A stretch of 21,322 bases of DNA from a virus, in IMG/VR virus record IMGVR_UViG_3300001533_001120, positions 1-21,322 of that record. One strand, 5' to 3'. Position 1 is the first letter of the stretch. Each line of letters starts with the position of its first letter. The translations under genes were made by a program, and so were the position numbers. The notes beneath the pieces are model-generated. The model saw only the letters and a program-made list of their open reading frames with translations, did not search any database and was not told where the DNA came from. This document shows positions 1 to 8,644 of the stretch, piece after piece.

Positions 1-182
1 TCTATCTGTGTGTCGGCTATCTCAAGGTAATCATTGAATTCTTGCCACTCCGTTGTTCCACTCGCCCCATAATCAGGACGATAAAATAAATCGTGAGTCG
101 TATAGTCCCCCGAAAGTTGTCCAAAAGCTGGTATTGTTATAAAAAGTAAAATTGTTAATATAATTATTAACTTTCTATCCAT
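1..182 (-). CDS. Partial secreted/virion-associated protein with N-terminal signal peptide
   Basis: This is the first 60 codons of a gene that continues beyond the left edge. The ATG at 182 follows a clear GAGGA site six bases upstream and overlaps the end of the preceding 188-aa gene by 16 bases. The start encodes MDRK, then a run of about 15 hydrophobic residues (LIIILTILLFITIPAFG), which is a good Sec signal peptide with likely cleavage after AFG. The mature start contains TTHDLFYRPDYGASG and EWQEFNDYL. I do not recognise a catalytic family. By position, last in a tail module, it could be a fibre, spike or receptor-acting protein. A signal peptide is unusual for a virion protein, so an exported effector or a host-surface protein is an alternative. 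Being truncated, it cannot be assigned further. Confidence 0.75.
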   Translation of the reverse strand, partial: MDRKLIIILTILLFITIPAFGQLSGDYTTHDLFYRPDYGASGTTEWQEFNDYLEIADTQI

Positions 183-733
183 ATTTGTTCCTCTCTTTCT
201 AATTCTGTCCATACAACAGTACCATCAGATAATTCTGTCCATACAACAGTACCATCAGATAATTCTGTCCAATTTAAATATCTTAATGTAACAGCTGAAC
301 CACCTAAGGTAAATCCTCCAGAACCTATTATCTCAAAATGCAAATCGAATATTTCATAAGTTCCTTCTCCTCCTAGAGCAATTCCACCACTAGGAATAAC
401 AACATATCCTAATGTAGGAACTGAGGTAGAAGCAGTTCCACCTAAAGTAAACCCACCAGAAGGAATGAATATAAAGGATTTTATAATAGCATAAGATGCA
501 GCTCCTCCTAGGGTGAATCCTCCAGAACCTGTTATCCCAGGGAAATACTTAGAGTACAATATATCAGCAGTTCCACCTAAAGTGAATCCACCTGTAGGAA
601 CAATTTCAAAAACCTTAGTGTACGAAGTAATTGCTGAACCGCCTAAAGTAAATCCACCTGTAGGGTTATGTATTTCAGGTTGTCCAAACCACCCTTCGTC
701 AAACCATTCTTCAAACCAACCCTTTTGAGCCAT
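167..733 (-). CDS. GGFTLGG-repeat structural protein, probably tail or fibre component
   Basis: A 188-aa protein made of six degenerate repeats of about 22 residues, each carrying the core GG(F/I)xLGGxA after a short linker such as IPS, VPT or IGS. The core is followed by a tail of two and a half copies of WTELSDGTVV and a short acidic end. The start at 733 has an AGGAG site seven bases upstream. It lies 9 bases after the 130-aa gene and its end overlaps the next gene by 16 bases. The regular Gly-Gly/hydrophobic pattern suggests a repetitive beta structure such as a fibre shaft or a multivalent surface protein. I know of GGxxLGG-type repeats only as features of uncharacterised phage proteins, so the fibre role is inferred from repeats and neighbours. 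Confidence 0.8.
   Translation of the reverse strand: MAQKGWFEEWFDEGWFGQPEIHNPTGGFTLGGSAITSYTKVFEIVPTGGFTLGGTADILYSKYFPGITGSGGFTLGGAASYAIIKSFIFIPSGGFTLGGTASTSVPTLGYVVIPSGGIALGGEGTYEIFDLHFEIIGSGGFTLGGSAVTLRYLNWTELSDGTVVWTELSDGTVVWTELEREEQIWIES
201..270. repeat. Tandem 30-bp direct repeat, 2.3 copies, in frame
   Basis: The unit aattctgtccatacaacagt plus accatcagat occurs at 201-230 and 231-260 without a mismatch, followed by the first ten bases again at 261-270. The unit length is a multiple of three and lies in frame at the 3' end of the 188-aa gene, giving WTELSDGTVV twice plus WTEL. Exact identity at DNA level points to a recent duplication or slippage, and copy number could vary between relatives. 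Confidence 0.95.
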
Positions 734-742
734 AATAACTCC

Positions 743-1135
743 TTATACTGCTGTAGTTAATGTTATTGTAGGAGTAATCTTTTCACTTCCACCACCACTT
801 GGAAATACATGAGCACTATCAAAAAGTTCACACCATAACACTGCTGTTCCTCCAGCATTTGTAACATAATAACCATAATGGGTTTCGTCTGCGGTATACG
901 TAAATATTTGTTCTGCAAAACTTGCTACCCCATCAGTAGCTGTCCAACTTGCTCCTGCTAACTCCTTAGCAGCATATCCAGCAACATCGGTTTCTGTAAA
1001 ATCTCCTATTACAGTATCATTATCTGGAGTTATATCATTTTTAAATATCTTTAGTTGGACTTCAGTAGGTTCTGTTTTGTTTAGCATATATTCTAATAAT
1101 AAATCTTTCCCTTCGTGGGGTACTACTATAGACAT
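743..1135 (-). CDS. Small phage structural protein (130 aa), likely beta-rich
   Basis: A 130-aa protein with segments such as VQLKIFKNDITP, GDFTETDVAGYAAK and TYTADETHYGYYVTN, ending in KITPTITLTTAV. This arrangement (KLFKND, then GDFTEA-F-GYAAK, then a YGYYVT strand) resembles a widespread family of small uncharacterised phage virion proteins near tail-fibre genes. That is recognition by pattern, not by a search. The start at 1135 has AAGGAG eight bases upstream, inside the last codons of the 1,819-aa gene, whose stop lies one base before it. No signal peptide or membrane segment is present. A role as a small head/tail decoration or fibre-associated protein is likely but unproven. Confidence 0.8.
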   Translation of the reverse strand: MSIVVPHEGKDLLLEYMLNKTEPTEVQLKIFKNDITPDNDTVIGDFTETDVAGYAAKELAGASWTATDGVASFAEQIFTYTADETHYGYYVTNAGGTAVLWCELFDSAHVFPSGGGSEKITPTITLTTAV

Positions 1136-1136
1136 A

Positions 1137-4100
1137 TCATTCTCCTTTATAATTTATTAAAGTATCTATTAAGTTATTACCACTTTTAGAACTACTATAG
1201 GTGGCTCTAAATCCATACCTACTAAAGATATATTCCTTAACTTGTCTTTTCTTTTTAGTTATCATTTTTTCTTTGTCTTCACTAGGCATATCCCTATATA
1301 CCTTTAAATCTTTAATAGCCTGGAACCAATTATTCATTACATAATTAAAAGCATCACCAGCTCTTTTAGTTTCCTTTTCTCCATATAACCACTTAAACTG
1401 TTTCATTTCTTCACTGGTTTTGGTTTCCCAATGGTCACTGCAAAATGAGTATGTTGTTACATTGATTCCAACACCTTCTGCAATTACAGCTAACATAGTA
1501 TCAGCAGCATAGGGGTCAGTTCTATCCTCAAATCCTGTTTCTACTATTATAGGAATAAATAGTCCTTTAAATACAGAACCTGGTGTAGTCTTTTCTCCAT
1601 CAAATGTTCTACCAAGAGCTATCTCTTTAATTTGAGAAGTTAGAGGAGCCCATTTATTCTCAAAGTAATTATATAAAACATCTAATCTGTCTTCGGCTCC
1701 GTATTCAAAAGTATCCAGTTTCTTTACAACTCCTGTAGTACTCCGTTTTGTGTATCCTGTAAACTGTCTTGCAGCTAACACAACTATAGAACCCATTCCC
1801 CCAGAATAATCGAATCTAGTGTTCCCTATCTTAATTTTCCCAAAATCAGTACTTCTGGGGTCTTCTTCATGTCCTTCTGGATTGAAGATTCCATTAAGTG
1901 CATATATTGTAGCCATACCAGCTATATTTTTAAGTAGATTTTTAGCTGCCTCTTTCTTCATCATACCAGAAACCTGCTGGTCTCCTATATGTGCTGTTAG
2001 GAATCTTAAATGGGAAGTAAGTAATCTAGGAGCAAAGAAGAACTTATTTATAGTTTCAGCAGAGCCTTCTAGTGGTCCTAAGGTACTTCTACCTGTCATA
2101 GCATTGGCTACTCTCCCTATACCAAGTCCAGTAGTTTCTTTATGTCCTAGTCTTTTTGCCATAGCAGAATAATGCTCATATAAAGCTATTCTATTTCTAT
2201 AAGACATACCTGTATAGGATACATCGGATATTTTCTGTAACCATCCTAGTATAGGAATTTCTTGTATTGCAGAACTTCCGACCATTTCTTCTTCTACTGT
2301 GGAGACATCAAGTTTATCTTTTACCATTTCTCCATATTGTGGATGAGAATATATGCTGGCATTTATTTCATCCATCATATCCTGATGACCAGCAGTTTTG
2401 ACAACATCTCTAATCATTAATCCTGCATTTTTGAACCAGGTTTTAGGGGTTGACCAGAATACTTTTAAACTCTGTCTGAACAAGTTACTCATGTCCCATG
2501 TTGCCTTCATAGTTTTAGAAATTCCAGCTAGTCCAGAAGCAACCCTACCAATATTTTTAGGATAAATATGCTCTATCAATTTTAATTTTCTAGCTTCCTG
2601 TTTTAATACTGCCATGTAGTTTCTAAAGTTAACGACTGCTATCCCAAAATCCCTCTCAGTAGGTGTCATATCCTCATGTTTTGCAGGATTCCTTCTAGGA
2701 TTATTACCCATTATTTCTCTTTTTTTCAATACTTCCTGGGATAATTTGAAAATTGTCTGGGCTTCAGAAGCACTTACAGCAACCCCTAGTTTATGTTCTG
2801 CTAGATCTTTTAAAAAAGCTTTCTCACTTATGGGGTTCAGTAGGTCTTCCATTTTTGCACTGTTTATTTTCATGAAGATGTCTTTTTTAGCTCTTTTAGG
2901 TAAAACTACCTTCTTCCACCATCTTATTAGTCCAGCCTTTTTATCTTTAAGTAATAACTTTGATTCAAAGAACCAGTTAGCATCATAAGCCTTTTCTTTT
3001 AATCTTGTTTTGTCCTTAATATAGGGTGCAAAAGTTTCCTCAAACCAGGCTCTCCTTTTTCCAGAAGACATATCCGCTATGACATCTAATCTAATCTTTT
3101 GAGGGTCAGAATCTGGAAGGTCTACTCTTCTTATCATTTCCTCTGCTAAATCGTTATCTAATGCGTGTCCTTCTTCTAAAAGTTGTCCTTGTACAATTTC
3201 ATCTTGAGACGCAGCAGATAATACAGTAGTATCAGGACCTTGTTGCTCTCTATTTTTTTTACTTCTAAATATACTTTTAAGTCTTTTTTTGAAACTTTCC
3301 AGGGATATACCCATGAAACTTTCTATATTTTTAGTTTCTTTCTGAATAGATTCATCTATTTTGGGATTTCTTTTCTTTGCCCATTGTTTTTTTGTGTCTT
3401 TAATTACTTTATAAGCAGTTACAAAATCATATTGTCCCATACTATCAAAGGCTTTAGTTTGTTGCCCATAAAATGTAGCTAATTCAGAAATGAATGAATT
3501 TTTAGCTAGCCTTGTTAATATCTCCATGTCACCAGATTTTCCTGCTATGTTGACAAAAGCATTAAATACAGCTCCTGGGATAAGTCTACCTTGCGAATCG
3601 GCAGGCACCCCAGGTTTGCCATCTATTTCTCCTGTTAATAAATAATTTCTTACTTCTTCGTAATTATTTTCTACATAGTCTATAGCTCTTTCTGCGTTTT
3701 CCAACAAATCAGCAGTAGTATAATGTTGAAGCTCTGTATCTGAAAGCCCTTGTTGTGTTTGAAGGGCTATAAAATCAGCAACCCTTTTAGAGATTGTATG
3801 GGTTTTCCCTTTGTCGGACTTAGGATAGTCCCTCATTCTCTCTCTTTCTGATTCTATCTCTGATTTTCTCGATTCCTCTGACTTTTCCCAAGGAAATTGA
3901 CCTCTACTAGAAGTTTCTCCCGAAGGTTCTACTGGTCCAGTTTCTCCAAAATCATATCCAGCTTGGATTGCTTCTCCAGGTTCGGCAGGTCCTGTTTCCT
4001 GGGTATCAAGTTTATCTAAATCTCTCAAAGTATTTATGGTTCTGTCTATGGAGGGGAGAAACTCTCCTATAACAGCAGCCATAGTTTTATTCTCTACTTC

Positions 4101-6596
4101 TGGATAATATTGAGTTTTCCTTTTTATTAATTCTTTAACATCAGATAAAGCATCTAAAACTACCTTTCTTTGTGATGGACTTACATCTGTAGCTAATATC
4201 TTTATAAATTCCATATTCTTAAAATCTAAGTCCTCAAAAGCTTGGTATAAATTAGCAATTTGTCGTTTAATCTCTGGGTCTTCAATTTTATTCAGATTTT
4301 GGTTTACTTCGTCTTTATGTAATTCTATAAACTTTTTATTGATTTCTTTGTTTTCAGAATAATCTATTTTCTCTTTCATTAGATTTATTCCAGTAAGGGT
4401 TGGCTCACCAGCATTATAGCCTGTTTGGGAGGTATCTATCCTACCTGGAGTATGTTCTTCTACATTCGTAGGGGTTATTCCAGGTTCTGTAGTACCTGTT
4501 TCAGTTCTCCCTATATTAGTTCTAGCCTCTGGAGTTGTTTCTAATTCTTCTATAGGAAGTTTGGATTCTTTAGTTTCTAAGTTAACCTTAAGATTCCACA
4601 AAGGTTTTCCAGCGTTCTCCTTAAAAGGGCTATTAGTGGTACCCATTAACTCAACTAAGGTAGGTTTAAAAAGTCTGGCTTCTTCTTTTGTTATATAACC
4701 ATCAAAGCCATCTTCTTTTATTTTAGTTTCATTTAGACCTTCTTCTGTTTGGTATTTATCTATGTTCTCTGAAACAGTTAAATCTAATAAGGTGTCCTTA
4801 TCTACTCTGGCTTTATATAAACTTTCACCCATTAAAAATTGTTTTTCAGGTCTCCCTTGTCTGGTATAAAAAGCAGTAGTAGGTTCTGATTTTTCGTCGT
4901 TCTCTATTCTTTCTCTTTCTGCTACTGTTCTGTTTGAGCCTATTTGGGTTGGGTCAACCGTTTTAATATCATCCATAGGTGAGATATGGTATAATTCTTC
5001 TACATTAGACATCTCATCGCTTGCTATTTCTTTTATTTCTTGTTTTAATACTTCCATTTCAGATGGCTTAATTTCTGTATTTTTTGGGAATATTTCTTCC
5101 ACCTTTTTATCAATATTCTTTTTAATATTTTCCGATGCATCCTTATCAGACATTTTAGCATCTATCAGATCCTTGACTCTGGCTGTCATTCTGGCTTTTG
5201 TTAGAGGTGCCTCAGAACTTTTCACAGTTGTACCCTTGGGGGCAATAGTATCAAATTCTGCTTGAGTAGCTTCCATAAAAAATGGGTCCGCTGGCTCTGT
5301 CCTTGTTAAAGGAGTAAATAGCTCTTCTTGTGTTTGTGTGCCTGTCTCAGAGACATCAAATTGCTCCTGCTGAGTGGGTTCTAAATTGAAAGGAGAAAGA
5401 CCTTCAACTCTGGGCATTGGACCAGTTTCTCCAGATGGAGCCATAGAAATCTCTGGTCTTGCTGGTGTTTGTCCTTGTCCTGCTTCCTGTACATGTCTTT
5501 GTTCAATTTCCTGCATGAGAGATTCATCTTTTGAAGCCTCTATAACAGATTTATTTATGTCTTCTTTGTGTTCCTCCATTAAGCCAGCTATTTTCTTTGT
5601 TAGAACTTCTTTATCTTTTTTATTTAATTTTATATTATTATCTTTTTGGAAGTTGCCCAAGACTACACTGGCAGGGGCTCCTAATAGTGCTCCTATCAAT
5701 GCAGCTCTTACTACACCTTCAAATATATCTTGTTCACTTTTGAAAGTTGTTTTGTCAATGATATTTCCAAAAAACTCCTGAGAAAATTCCTGCATACCCT
5801 CAGAAGCAGAATGTACCATAGTGCTAAGGATTCTATTCATTCCTGGAAATCGTTTAAACATGAAGTCTAATCCTATATATTCTAATCCACCTTCTACCAA
5901 ACCTCTTACCATAGCTATTTTATTAGATTCTTTCCTTGAAAGACCAGCTTCTCTTGCTTCTTTGTAAGATTGTCCTGATTGATAGAGTCCAAATAATACT
6001 GAGGCAGCATGAGGGGATTTAGTTAGTACACTAACTAAAGCAGCAGCTCCAAGAGTAGTAGCTCCAGCAGCAACGTCAGCAACAAATTTATCTACTTCTG
6101 AACCTTCAAATGGATAATATTTCATCATCTCTTGCATGTTTTTATCCATTTCCTTGAAAGCTTCTGCTTCCCATCGTGCTCCTATTTCATCGCCTCTTTC
6201 TTTGAACTCATCATTTATTTTTACCATATCATTATACCAATCTGGAGCATCTGGGTTAGTTCCATCCCCATATTGGTCTTTATATTTGTTTATCTTCTCC
6301 TGGAAAGGACCTTCCATTTCAACCAATCCACCACCATATAGTCCTTTTATACCCTGGAAAACTTGTGGACCTAAATATTTTCCCTGTTGCCATAGATTCT
6401 GAGCACCTATTTTAATAGTATTCCATAAAACACTACCCTCAGAAGTTTCTTCAGATGCCAATTGTTCCCATGAAGGTATCGAGGATCCCTCGGTATCTGG
6501 TTTTTTAACTTGGTCTACTATACTTGAAGGAGAACCCATCATTCCACTGGTATTATATTCTTTTTGTTCTTTATCTAATTCTTCCCATGATAACAT
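1137..6596 (-). CDS. Giant internal virion / large polyvalent protein with ART-like segment
   Basis: This 1,819-aa protein is the largest gene. Residues 1-160 are mixed and charged. Residues about 170-205 and 295-315 are Ala/Gly-rich hydrophobic stretches (AAGATTLGAAALVSVL, AALIGALLGAPASVVLG). Residues about 355-460 and 690-740 are Pro/Thr/Glu linkers with repeated ETGP. Residues about 533-650 resemble a phage ADP-ribosyltransferase-like fold: LYHISP, then TAFYTRQG, LYKARVDKDTLLDL, and DGFDGYITKEEARLFKP. Residues about 950-1055 end in TFYGQQTKAF, similar to the TxxGQ motif of large polyvalent phage proteins. Residues about 1350-1750 resemble the C-terminal part of internal virion/ejection proteins (DMSNLFRQSLKVFWSTP, NKFFFAPRLLTSHLRF, STDFGKIKIGNTRFDYSGG). 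The start touches the previous stop (TAAATG). A role in DNA ejection or delivery with the genome is inferred from size, position and these segments. No lysozyme or transglycosylase motif was recognised. Confidence 0.85.
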   Translation of the reverse strand: MLSWEELDKEQKEYNTSGMMGSPSSIVDQVKKPDTEGSSIPSWEQLASEETSEGSVLWNTIKIGAQNLWQQGKYLGPQVFQGIKGLYGGGLVEMEGPFQEKINKYKDQYGDGTNPDAPDWYNDMVKINDEFKERGDEIGARWEAEAFKEMDKNMQEMMKYYPFEGSEVDKFVADVAAGATTLGAAALVSVLTKSPHAASVLFGLYQSGQSYKEAREAGLSRKESNKIAMVRGLVEGGLEYIGLDFMFKRFPGMNRILSTMVHSASEGMQEFSQEFFGNIIDKTTFKSEQDIFEGVVRAALIGALLGAPASVVLGNFQKDNNIKLNKKDKEVLTKKIAGLMEEHKEDINKSVIEASKDESLMQEIEQRHVQEAGQGQTPARPEISMAPSGETGPMPRVEGLSPFNLEPTQQEQFDVSETGTQTQEELFTPLTRTEPADPFFMEATQAEFDTIAPKGTTVKSSEAPLTKARMTARVKDLIDAKMSDKDASENIKKNIDKKVEEIFPKNTEIKPSEMEVLKQEIKEIASDEMSNVEELYHISPMDDIKTVDPTQIGSNRTVAERERIENDEKSEPTTAFYTRQGRPEKQFLMGESLYKARVDKDTLLDLTVSENIDKYQTEEGLNETKIKEDGFDGYITKEEARLFKPTLVELMGTTNSPFKENAGKPLWNLKVNLETKESKLPIEELETTPEARTNIGRTETGTTEPGITPTNVEEHTPGRIDTSQTGYNAGEPTLTGINLMKEKIDYSENKEINKKFIELHKDEVNQNLNKIEDPEIKRQIANLYQAFEDLDFKNMEFIKILATDVSPSQRKVVLDALSDVKELIKRKTQYYPEVENKTMAAVIGEFLPSIDRTINTLRDLDKLDTQETGPAEPGEAIQAGYDFGETGPVEPSGETSSRGQFPWEKSEESRKSEIESERERMRDYPKSDKGKTHTISKRVADFIALQTQQGLSDTELQHYTTADLLENAERAIDYVENNYEEVRNYLLTGEIDGKPGVPADSQGRLIPGAVFNAFVNIAGKSGDMEILTRLAKNSFISELATFYGQQTKAFDSMGQYDFVTAYKVIKDTKKQWAKKRNPKIDESIQKETKNIESFMGISLESFKKRLKSIFRSKKNREQQGPDTTVLSAASQDEIVQGQLLEEGHALDNDLAEEMIRRVDLPDSDPQKIRLDVIADMSSGKRRAWFEETFAPYIKDKTRLKEKAYDANWFFESKLLLKDKKAGLIRWWKKVVLPKRAKKDIFMKINSAKMEDLLNPISEKAFLKDLAEHKLGVAVSASEAQTIFKLSQEVLKKREIMGNNPRRNPAKHEDMTPTERDFGIAVVNFRNYMAVLKQEARKLKLIEHIYPKNIGRVASGLAGISKTMKATWDMSNLFRQSLKVFWSTPKTWFKNAGLMIRDVVKTAGHQDMMDEINASIYSHPQYGEMVKDKLDVSTVEEEMVGSSAIQEIPILGWLQKISDVSYTGMSYRNRIALYEHYSAMAKRLGHKETTGLGIGRVANAMTGRSTLGPLEGSAETINKFFFAPRLLTSHLRFLTAHIGDQQVSGMMKKEAAKNLLKNIAGMATIYALNGIFNPEGHEEDPRSTDFGKIKIGNTRFDYSGGMGSIVVLAARQFTGYTKRSTTGVVKKLDTFEYGAEDRLDVLYNYFENKWAPLTSQIKEIALGRTFDGEKTTPGSVFKGLFIPIIVETGFEDRTDPYAADTMLAVIAEGVGINVTTYSFCSDHWETKTSEEMKQFKWLYGEKETKRAGDAFNYVMNNWFQAIKDLKVYRDMPSEDKEKMITKKKRQVKEYIFSRYGFRATYSSSKSGNNLIDTLINYKGE

Positions 6597-7622
6597 TTAG
6601 AACCATCCCTGACTTTTAGCATATTCTAAGACTTGTATTCTCTGTGGAGAACCTGCTGGATAACTTGCTGCTAATGCCTTTAATTCATCTTGACTTTTTC
6701 CTGCAAATGGGTTTGTATTTTCAGCTCCAGGAGCTCCAGTAGAATTTTCTACAGGGGGTTGATTCCCTCCTGTTGAGTTGCCTGTAGCCCAATCCACTGC
6801 TGGTTGTACGAATTTCCCTAAGGCAGTATCATAAAACCAATCACTAAAACCCTCTCCTTTTTCTACTTTTTCAAACCCTGCCAGGGGGTCTTCTCCAGTG
6901 ACTCCTGTTCCACCGCCAGCTCCAGTGACTCCTGGAGAACTTTCTGGGGTAGCCATTTTAGGAGTTCCACCTTTATATTCTGGATAATACAGACCCATAT
7001 CTTTGTTAAGTTTTACGTCCACATTTTCACCTGGATAGGCTGCTTTAGTTCCTGCTGCGGTTGGGTAGTATGTTCCTTGGTCTATAAGTCCTTGTCTGGC
7101 TTGGGCTGCCTCTTCTTGTCTTTTAGCTTCTGCTTTCTGTCTTGTTTCCACCATAGTTGTCATTTGACTTTTAGCTACTTCACCATATTGCATTGCTTTT
7201 TCAGAGGTGAATGTATTCATAACGGAATCATACATAGTGTTAATGTCCCCTGCTTCTAATAACTCAGTAGAACCCATCAGGTTTTCAGTAAGAGATGAAA
7301 TATATTCCATTTGAGACCTTGCCTCGTCTGCATGCCCCTGATTAATAAAAGTAACTAGTCCTTCAAATTGATTCTGTAATTCAGCCCTTGCAGAAAGATA
7401 CATAGTGTTTAACTGTAATAATTCCTGGTCTGTTACCCCATCTTGAATAATTTTATCTACCTTACTTGTGAAATCTTTCATTTCGACAGCTATTTCTTTT
7501 TTTAACTTAGCTTCTTCATCCCTTAGTTTCTTCATTTCTTCTATTTCTAATTTTTTTGCTTTCCATGACATCCCAGAGCCTATTCCCTCTGCGAAGCCAC
7601 TAACAAAACTTCCAATTGCCAT
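6597..7622 (-). CDS. Coiled-coil virion protein, probably internal/ejection-associated (341 aa)
   Basis: The start is placed at the ATG at 7622, because AAGGAG lies eight bases before it. An in-frame GTG at 7631 would directly abut that site and is not a plausible start. The N-terminus (MAIGSFVSGFAEGIGSGMSWKA) is Gly-rich and amphipathic. Residues about 25-180 are long charged helices with coiled-coil character. The last third is a Gly/Pro/Ser linker region, followed by a helical end containing AGKSQDELKALAA. It lies between another coiled-coil protein and the giant internal protein, with its stop immediately preceding the giant gene's ATG. This matches the position of internal virion (ejection) proteins in T7- and P22-like phages. 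No enzymatic motif is visible and the family is not recognised. Confidence 0.8.
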   Translation of the reverse strand: MAIGSFVSGFAEGIGSGMSWKAKKLEIEEMKKLRDEEAKLKKEIAVEMKDFTSKVDKIIQDGVTDQELLQLNTMYLSARAELQNQFEGLVTFINQGHADEARSQMEYISSLTENLMGSTELLEAGDINTMYDSVMNTFTSEKAMQYGEVAKSQMTTMVETRQKAEAKRQEEAAQARQGLIDQGTYYPTAAGTKAAYPGENVDVKLNKDMGLYYPEYKGGTPKMATPESSPGVTGAGGGTGVTGEDPLAGFEKVEKGEGFSDWFYDTALGKFVQPAVDWATGNSTGGNQPPVENSTGAPGAENTNPFAGKSQDELKALAASYPAGSPQRIQVLEYAKSQGWF

Positions 7623-7634
7623 ATTAATCACTCC

Positions 7635-8591
7635 TTATAATAATAGCCATCCAAACAGGAATCCAAATATATTACCTAATCCACCCCAAAAAGAAGCTTT
7701 CTCATTTGCTTCTATCTCCATTTGCATCATTTCTTTTTCTGCTTCTATTCGAGATTCCTGGAGAAGGTTATTGTAATAATATTCTGCTTCCATATTTTGT
7801 TCCTGATGTGCTTGGGCTAAATTTAATTTATAAACATCCATCTTTTGCTGGTATTCTATTAGTTTAGCTTCCTGTTCTACTTGCCATGTAGCAAATTCTG
7901 GTTGATATTTTAATTGAGACTGAGTACTTAAATAATCTAAGAACTGTCCAGCAGCACCCATAGCTTTTTCAAAAGATGCTAACTTCATAAGTTCTGATTG
8001 TATTTTTACATCAGTGATGCTCTTGGCAAGATTTTGGGTAGTATTAGCTTTGACCTTTTGTGTTTCAGAAAAAAGAAGACCTGAATTAGTTATTCCTCTT
8101 CTTTCCATGTCATTCTTCATGACTCTTAATTGCTCTTCTTCATCAGCCTTGAGGACATCACCAATTTGTTCTTGCATGAGTTCCTGGGTTTCTTCTGGAA
8201 TCCCATATCCACCAGCATCTAACCAATCCTGCAATTCTCCCTGGTAGTTCTCAGCCCATGCTTGCTCTTCTGGTGATGGTTCATAAGCTGGGGCATCGCT
8301 AATGTTAGGGGCACTTGGCATTTTAGGTTTAGTTGGTTCCCACGTAGGGGCTATTGGACCTTGAGGCTGATTATATGGTTGAGGCTGATTATTACCCCAT
8401 CCACCTGTACCAGTTACTCCTGCTTCTCCTGTATATTTCCCACCCTGAATATTACCTGCTTCGTAGAAATTCCAAAAATCCTTTGTAGTAGCTACCCCCA
8501 TTCCCGAAAGGTCATAAGTTGTAAATTTCTTTCCTGTATAAGGGTTTATATCACTTCCTACTTCAGGTTCGACAACAAAATTGTTTGCCAT
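7635..8591 (-). CDS. Coiled-coil virion protein with C-terminal hydrophobic tail (318 aa)
   Basis: An N-terminal region of about 130 residues is rich in Gly, Pro and Gln (WGNNQPQPYNQPQGPIAP). Residues about 115-295 are long Glu/Gln/Lys helices. The C-terminus is a 20-residue hydrophobic, Gly/Phe-rich segment ending FGFLFGWLLL, which could insert into a membrane. Helix plus terminal hydrophobic patch suits a protein ejected into the host envelope to help form the DNA conduit; this is inference. The motif VMKNDMERRGITNSGLL resembles helical segments of other podoviral internal proteins. The start at 8591 has GGAAG eight bases upstream. The gene lies just across the divergent promoter of the plus-strand lipoprotein gene. 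Confidence 0.8.
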   Translation of the reverse strand: MANNFVVEPEVGSDINPYTGKKFTTYDLSGMGVATTKDFWNFYEAGNIQGGKYTGEAGVTGTGGWGNNQPQPYNQPQGPIAPTWEPTKPKMPSAPNISDAPAYEPSPEEQAWAENYQGELQDWLDAGGYGIPEETQELMQEQIGDVLKADEEEQLRVMKNDMERRGITNSGLLFSETQKVKANTTQNLAKSITDVKIQSELMKLASFEKAMGAAGQFLDYLSTQSQLKYQPEFATWQVEQEAKLIEYQQKMDVYKLNLAQAHQEQNMEAEYYYNNLLQESRIEAEKEMMQMEIEANEKASFWGGLGNIFGFLFGWLLL

Positions 8592-8608
8592 TTATTTCAC
8601 TTCCTTAT

Positions 8609-8637
8609 TTGACATTTATACCTTTTTGTGATATAAT
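8609..8637 (+). promoter_or_regulatory. Near-consensus sigma70 promoter with extended -10
   Basis: TTGACA at 8609-8614 and TATAAT at 8632-8637 are separated by 17 bases, and TG at 8629-8630 makes the extended -10 TGnTATAAT. All core positions match the consensus. Transcription would start near 8643-8645, which is at the lipoprotein ATG (8645). It points against the surrounding structural operon, so it serves the plus-strand cargo gene only. Confidence 0.85.
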
Positions 8638-8644
8638 ATTTATT

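Noticed and set aside
7623-7631. GTG start nine bases upstream for the 341-aa gene
   Set aside because: The Shine-Dalgarno bases AAGGAG directly abut this GTG with no spacing, whereas they are eight bases from the ATG at 7622.
8585-8644. Extended N-terminus of the lipoprotein from a TTG at 8585
   Set aside because: It would place the start upstream of a perfect -10 box and add a second hydrophobic stretch before a complete signal peptide. The lipobox spacing fits a start at 8645.
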